From the NCBI GenBank assembly GCA_003022685.1, contig PXSV01000179.1, forward strand, positions 1-6,976: DNA of 6,976 bases, given 5' to 3'. Of the stretch, positions 4,607 to 6,976 are shown one piece after another. The stretch is from Halobacteriales archaeon SW_9_67_24 (GTDB taxonomy: Archaea > Halobacteriota > Halobacteria > Halobacteriales > Halococcaceae). The notes beneath the pieces were generated by a model. It worked only from the letters and a program-made list of their open reading frames with translations. It was not told the DNA's origin and did no database searches. The position numbers and the translations under genes were made by a program. Numbering within the stretch: position 1 is the first letter of the stretch; each line of letters starts with the position of its first letter.

Positions 4607-5230
4607 CTACTCCCCTGAGCCGTTGGCTGTCTCGTCGCTGGCCGACGATTCGTCGTCCGTCGTTTCGGCACTTTCGCTGGCGTCCTCGACGGTGATCGTC
4701 ACGGGGTCGCTCCGCGGGGTTCGACGGGTCGGCTCGGAGCGTTCGTCCGGGAGCCGATCGAGGCCGAGCCTCGCGTCGAACTCGTCGCGGACCCGATCGA
4801 TCATCACGTCGAGGAGTTCGCTCGGCGCGATTGCCGTGTACTCGAACTCCGCATCCCCCCCGGTGTGGGTACGGCGCTCGACCACGCCCTCCTCGCGGAG
4901 GTCGGCGAGCATCTCGCGGACCGAATCGGGATACAGTCCGGTGTCCGCTGCGACCTTCTCGGGGGTCGCCGACGAGCGACGCCGGACCGCGACGTACACC
5001 CGCGCGGCCCGATCGGTATCGAGCGCCGCCGAGAGCAGTTCTACGATCCCTTCGTCGAACTCGACGGTGCCCTCGCTGCGCGACTCGCTCGCCGGGCTCG
5101 TCCCGCCGGTCGTCGCACCTCCCGATCGCTGGCGGTCGAGTTCGGCGCGCACGTCGGCGGGCTGGACGTCGTCCGTGTCGACTGCCCCCTCCTCGTCGGT
5201 CGCGTCGGTGGACGTATCCTCGTCGGCCAT
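4607..5230 (-). CDS. Winged helix-turn-helix protein with acidic tails, putative transcription regulator
   Basis: The protein has 207 residues. Residues 1-55 are an acidic, Ser/Thr/Gly-rich and probably disordered leader. Residues about 58-135 form a winged helix: helix 1 GIVELLSAALDTDRAARVYV, then SATPEKVAADTGLYPDSVREML as the helix-turn-helix (88-108), then LREEGVVERRTHTGG and EFEYTAI as the wing. An amphipathic helix (137-155) could support dimerisation, and the tail (165-207) is again acidic and Ser/Thr-rich. The domain resembles TrmB/ArsR-type archaeal regulators, but no ligand-binding domain is visible, so specificity is unknown. ATG 5230 is preferred over the longer frame to 5296 because the extra 22 residues would overlap gshA and translate a clear TATA element. 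It starts 44 bp after gshA in the same direction, so it may read through from gshA as well as use its own promoter. Confidence 0.8.
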   Translation of the reverse strand: MADEDTSTDATDEEGAVDTDDVQPADVRAELDRQRSGGATTGGTSPASESRSEGTVEFDEGIVELLSAALDTDRAARVYVAVRRRSSATPEKVAADTGLYPDSVREMLADLREEGVVERRTHTGGDAEFEYTAIAPSELLDVMIDRVRDEFDARLGLDRLPDERSEPTRRTPRSDPVTITVEDASESAETTDDESSASDETANGSGE

Positions 5231-5257
5231 GGCTACTCGGAGCCAGCCGCTCGCCGG

Positions 5258-5263
5258 GTAAAA
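5258..5263 (-). promoter_or_regulatory. TATA-like element of the winged-helix gene
   Basis: The minus strand reads GGCTTTTACCC, centred about 30 nt upstream of ATG 5230 and lying between that ATG and the gshA stop codon. It argues for an independent leaderless transcript and decides the start codon. Confidence 0.5.
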
Positions 5264-5274
5264 GCCTTCCTCGC

Positions 5275-6399
5275 TCACACCACGAGCGACGCGCACACGG
5301 CGTCGAGCCCGCCCTCGCGGCGGTGGCGTCGCTGTGCCCTCGTGCCGCTTTCGGCGTCGAGCAGCGTTCGGAGCCCTTCGACGCCGAGTCGGTCGGTCTC
5401 GCGCTCCACGACGGCTTCGAGCCCGATCGTGCCCGCGCCGTCGCGGTCGACGAACGTCGCGTCGTGGCCGTCACGGAGCGCGCGCCACTTGTTCTCGTCG
5501 AGGAGTTCGCGACGGAGCCCGCCACCGCTCGCGCCCGTTCCCGACTGCCGTCCGTTCCGCCGGTACGCGCTCCAGGGCTCCGGGTCGTCCTCGTAGCGTT
5601 CGGCGAGATCGAGCACCAGCGCGCGGGCGTACTCGACGAACGCCATCACCCGATCGGAGTCCGACTGTGCGTCGGGCGCGCGGATCTCGACGGTCCCGTG
5701 CTCGGTGTGTGGCCGGACGTCGTACCAGAGCTCGCCGCGGTCGGCGATCGACCCCTCCTCGACCATCAGCCGCTCGAAGCGGGCGTACTTCTCGTAGCCC
5801 GCGAACGCGGTCGGCATCCCCGTGTTGGGCAGCCCCTCGAAGACCTTCGCGCGCGCCGACGCGAGGCCGGTGTCGTACCCCTCCCAGTACGGCGAGTTCG
5901 CCGAGAGCGCGAGCAGCACCGGTGAGAACCACCGGAGTTCGTTCGCGATCCACGTCGCCTTCGCGGCGTCGTCGACCCCGACGTGGACGTGGATCCCGGC
6001 GGTGGTGTTGCGGTGCTGTGGATACCGGATCCGGTCGAGCTGTGATCGATACCGGGGTTTCTCGGCGTGTTCGAGTTCGCGCCACCTGACGGCGGGATGG
6101 AGGCCCGCCGCCGCGATGTCGTAGCCGTGTGCCGCGGCGTGCTCGACGAGAGCCTCCCGGACGGCGACGACCTGCTCGCGCGCCTCGTCGAGCCCCTCGC
6201 AGACCGGCGTCTGGGTCTCGATGATGCACTTGAACAGTTCGTGATCGAGCCGGTCGTCGAGAATCGCGGGCGGCTCGCTCCCGTAGACGAGTTCGTCGGT
6301 GCCCGACGTGGGCCGACCCGCGTCGTCGACGACGTAAAACTCCTCCTCGACGCCAAGCGTCCCCATCCGAGTGAAGTTCCCGGCCGAACCCACGTCCAT
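5275..6399 (-). CDS. gshA: Glutamate-cysteine ligase (gamma-glutamylcysteine synthetase)
   Basis: This 374-aa enzyme joins glutamate to cysteine with ATP, making gamma-glutamylcysteine. In haloarchaea that compound is the main small thiol, in place of glutathione. It belongs to the GCS2/YbdK-like ligase family. The N-terminal signature LGVEEEFYVVD is at 15-25 and carries the acidic metal-binding residues. IIETQTPVCEGL (59-70) follows, then the substrate-site segment TTAGIHVHVGV (132-142), LSANSPYWEGYDTG (165-178), DVRPHTEHGTVEIRAPDAQ (227-245) and ENKWRALRDG (302-311). All expected core motifs are present and uninterrupted. ATG 6399 gives the usual haloarchaeal N-terminus, a few residues before RMGTLGVEEEF, and has a strong TATA box 28 nt upstream. 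Residues 282-294 are a Gly/Ser-rich loop and 353-362 an unusually basic patch (TRAQRRHRRE) for a haloarchaeal protein. A winged-helix gene follows directly. Confidence 0.95.
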   Translation of the reverse strand: MDVGSAGNFTRMGTLGVEEEFYVVDDAGRPTSGTDELVYGSEPPAILDDRLDHELFKCIIETQTPVCEGLDEAREQVVAVREALVEHAAAHGYDIAAAGLHPAVRWRELEHAEKPRYRSQLDRIRYPQHRNTTAGIHVHVGVDDAAKATWIANELRWFSPVLLALSANSPYWEGYDTGLASARAKVFEGLPNTGMPTAFAGYEKYARFERLMVEEGSIADRGELWYDVRPHTEHGTVEIRAPDAQSDSDRVMAFVEYARALVLDLAERYEDDPEPWSAYRRNGRQSGTGASGGGLRRELLDENKWRALRDGHDATFVDRDGAGTIGLEAVVERETDRLGVEGLRTLLDAESGTRAQRRHRREGGLDAVCASLVV

Positions 6400-6423
6400 C
6401 TCGCGCGAGATACCGGTTCGCCG

Positions 6424-6430
6424 AATAAAA
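6424..6430 (-). promoter_or_regulatory. TATA box of gshA
   Basis: The minus strand reads GACGTTTTATTCGG, centred about 28 nt upstream of ATG 6399. It is one of the two strongest promoter matches in the window, and it supports a leaderless gshA mRNA. Confidence 0.6.
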
Positions 6431-6539
6431 CGTCCACCATTTCCACCTTTTGCTACGGTCGCTCGCTTCGCTGTCGTAGACGGCCACCAACGGAACGTTC
6501 GCTGAATTTCCGGTAGTTGTCCCCGTTCAACGGAGGAAA
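6431..6539. other. Intergenic gap upstream of gshA with short palindromes
   Basis: No gene is seen between the gshA promoter and the end of the 63-aa gene. Small symmetric elements are present: CTACG at 6454-6458 facing CGTAG at 6476-6480, with a CGCTTCGCT core between them, GAACGTTC (6493-6500), and CCGTTCAACGG (6523-6533). The last lies 6-16 nt past the stop codon of the 63-aa gene and could mark its 3' end. None has a T-run, so terminator function is only a guess. Confidence 0.35.
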
Positions 6540-6731
6540 TCAGATCAGGCTATCGTTCTGCTGCGTCGTCCCCGCCGCCGCTTTCAGTACCGCCGTGAAA
6601 GTCATCACCAGCCCTCCACCCATCAATCCGTACTCGGGGACCCACGAACCCCACTCCATCAAAAAACCAACGAGGAAGAGTCCCATTCCAACCACTGAGA
6701 AGGCAACCCAAGATTGGTTCTGCTCGGTCAT
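6540..6731 (-). CDS. Small two-helix membrane protein (63 aa), function unknown
   Basis: This short protein has a polar N-terminus (MTEQNQS) and two predicted membrane helices. The first is residues 8-26 (WVAFSVVGMGLFLVGFLME) and the second 34-54 (YGLMGGGLVMTFTAVLKAAA), with a short Trp-containing loop between them (WGSWVPE). It ends in TTQQNDSLI. I do not recognise a family. Helical hairpins of this size are common among uncharacterised haloarchaeal membrane proteins. The frame continues upstream to 6941, but ATG 6731 is preferred: a TATA box lies 26 nt before it, and the extension is Cys- and Arg-rich and includes AT-rich promoter DNA. It precedes gshA in the same direction with a 140-bp gap, so co-transcription is unlikely. 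Confidence 0.7.
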   Translation of the reverse strand: MTEQNQSWVAFSVVGMGLFLVGFLMEWGSWVPEYGLMGGGLVMTFTAVLKAAAGTTQQNDSLI

Positions 6732-6753
6732 ATCCGTCGCTTTCGGCCGCGGT

Positions 6754-6760
6754 GATAAAA
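6754..6760 (-). promoter_or_regulatory. TATA box of the 63-aa membrane protein gene
   Basis: The minus strand reads AATTTTATCACC, centred 26 nt upstream of ATG 6731. Composition and spacing are ideal for a leaderless promoter and settle the start codon. Confidence 0.6.
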
Positions 6761-6871
6761 TTATTACGTTTTGCCGACCGCCGAAGTTGATAGAGCAGCT
6801 TGTTAGACCACTTTCTTCTACTAATATATTCATTAGATTTTTATATCGATCTCCCGGCTTCGTCCTCAGCG
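6761..6871. promoter_or_regulatory. AT-rich divergent promoter region
   Basis: This interval is clearly richer in A and T than the rest of the window, especially 6785-6850. It contains the inverted repeat CTAAT (6821-6825) and ATTAG (6832-6836) with a 6-nt loop, directly beside TTTTTATAT (6838-6846), a TATA-like element readable on either strand. On the plus strand an ATG follows about 29 nt later at 6872. No gene was recognised here. Low-GC intergenic islands like this are typical of haloarchaeal promoters or of transferred DNA. Confidence 0.4.
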
Positions 6872-6976
6872 ATGTGTGGTCGCTTCCGACACACGTCCCT
6901 CTGCAACACAACAGAGCAAACCTCTCTTGGGCCTCGGTCACGCCGTTCGTCGAGACGCCAGATCCGCACCGCGACC
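6872..6976 (+). CDS. Possible start of a further gene at the right edge (very tentative)
   Basis: An ATG at 6872 follows a TATA-like element at leaderless spacing and opens a frame that reaches the edge. The first five residues are MCGRF, which is also how SRAP-domain (HMCES/YedK) proteins start, with Cys2 as the catalytic residue. The following residues (RHTSLCNTTEQTSLG, then RSRRSSRRQ) are not SRAP-like and are too basic for a haloarchaeal protein. The plus-strand frame beginning at 6874 has more GC-rich third positions and ends in TPFVETPDPHRD, so it is an equally good candidate. With 105 bases visible, no call is safe. Confidence 0.15.
   Translation, partial: MCGRFRHTSLCNTTEQTSLGPRSRRSSRRQIRTAT

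Noticed and set aside
4218..5525. A 435-codon minus-strand frame spanning coaD, the winged-helix gene and gshA
   Set aside because: It overlaps three well-supported genes in another frame and is composed mainly of Arg, Ala, Gly and Ser.
6732..6941. Extended 133-aa version of the small membrane protein
   Set aside because: The extra 70 residues translate the AT-rich promoter region and are Cys/Arg-rich. The TATA box at 6754-6760 would then lie inside the gene, whereas it suits the ATG at 6731.

Overview
The window is chromosomal DNA from a halophilic archaeon (Halobacteria). The base composition is GC-rich and the predicted proteins are strongly acidic, full of Asp, Glu, Ala, Val and Thr. Most genes have an archaeal TATA-like element about 25-32 nt upstream of the ATG and no Shine-Dalgarno sequence, so they are probably transcribed leaderless. 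It also carries a gshA of the type haloarchaea use to make gamma-glutamylcysteine. Genus cannot be fixed from the sequence alone.

Layout, left to right. (1) 1-2085, minus: the N-terminal 695 residues of a large Type IIG restriction-modification protein, with a PD-(D/E)XK nuclease-like domain followed by an adenine-N6 methylase core. Its C-terminus lies beyond the left edge. (2) 2086-2606: about 520 bp without a credible gene. It holds the promoter of the R-M gene, a dense array of short hairpins closed by GAA/TTC triloops, and an exact 22-bp copy of the 3' end of the neighbouring tRNA. (3) 2607-2691, minus: an intact tRNA-Leu(UAG) gene. (4) 2732-3253, minus: a stand-alone MOSC-domain protein. 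(5) 3372-3593 and 3641-3949, plus: a 73-aa hydrophobic/amphipathic small protein and a 102-aa protein resembling one isolated cyclin repeat of transcription factor B. (6) 3968-4456, minus: archaeal phosphopantetheine adenylyltransferase (CoaD). (7) 4607-5230, minus: a winged-helix regulator. (8) 5275-6399, minus: gshA. (9) 6540-6731, minus: a 63-aa two-helix membrane protein. (10) 6732-6976: an AT-rich divergent promoter region and possibly the start of another gene at the right edge.

The right half (coaD, winged-helix gene, gshA) looks like ordinary core metabolism: coenzyme A and low-molecular-weight thiol synthesis, with a possible regulator beside gshA. The left part looks accessory. A restriction-modification gene lies on the 3' side of a tRNA gene whose last 22 bases are repeated 134 bp away, the usual footprint of tyrosine-integrase insertion. 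The most unusual features are that duplicated tRNA end, the hairpin array, the isolated TFB-like cyclin repeat and the small amphipathic protein.
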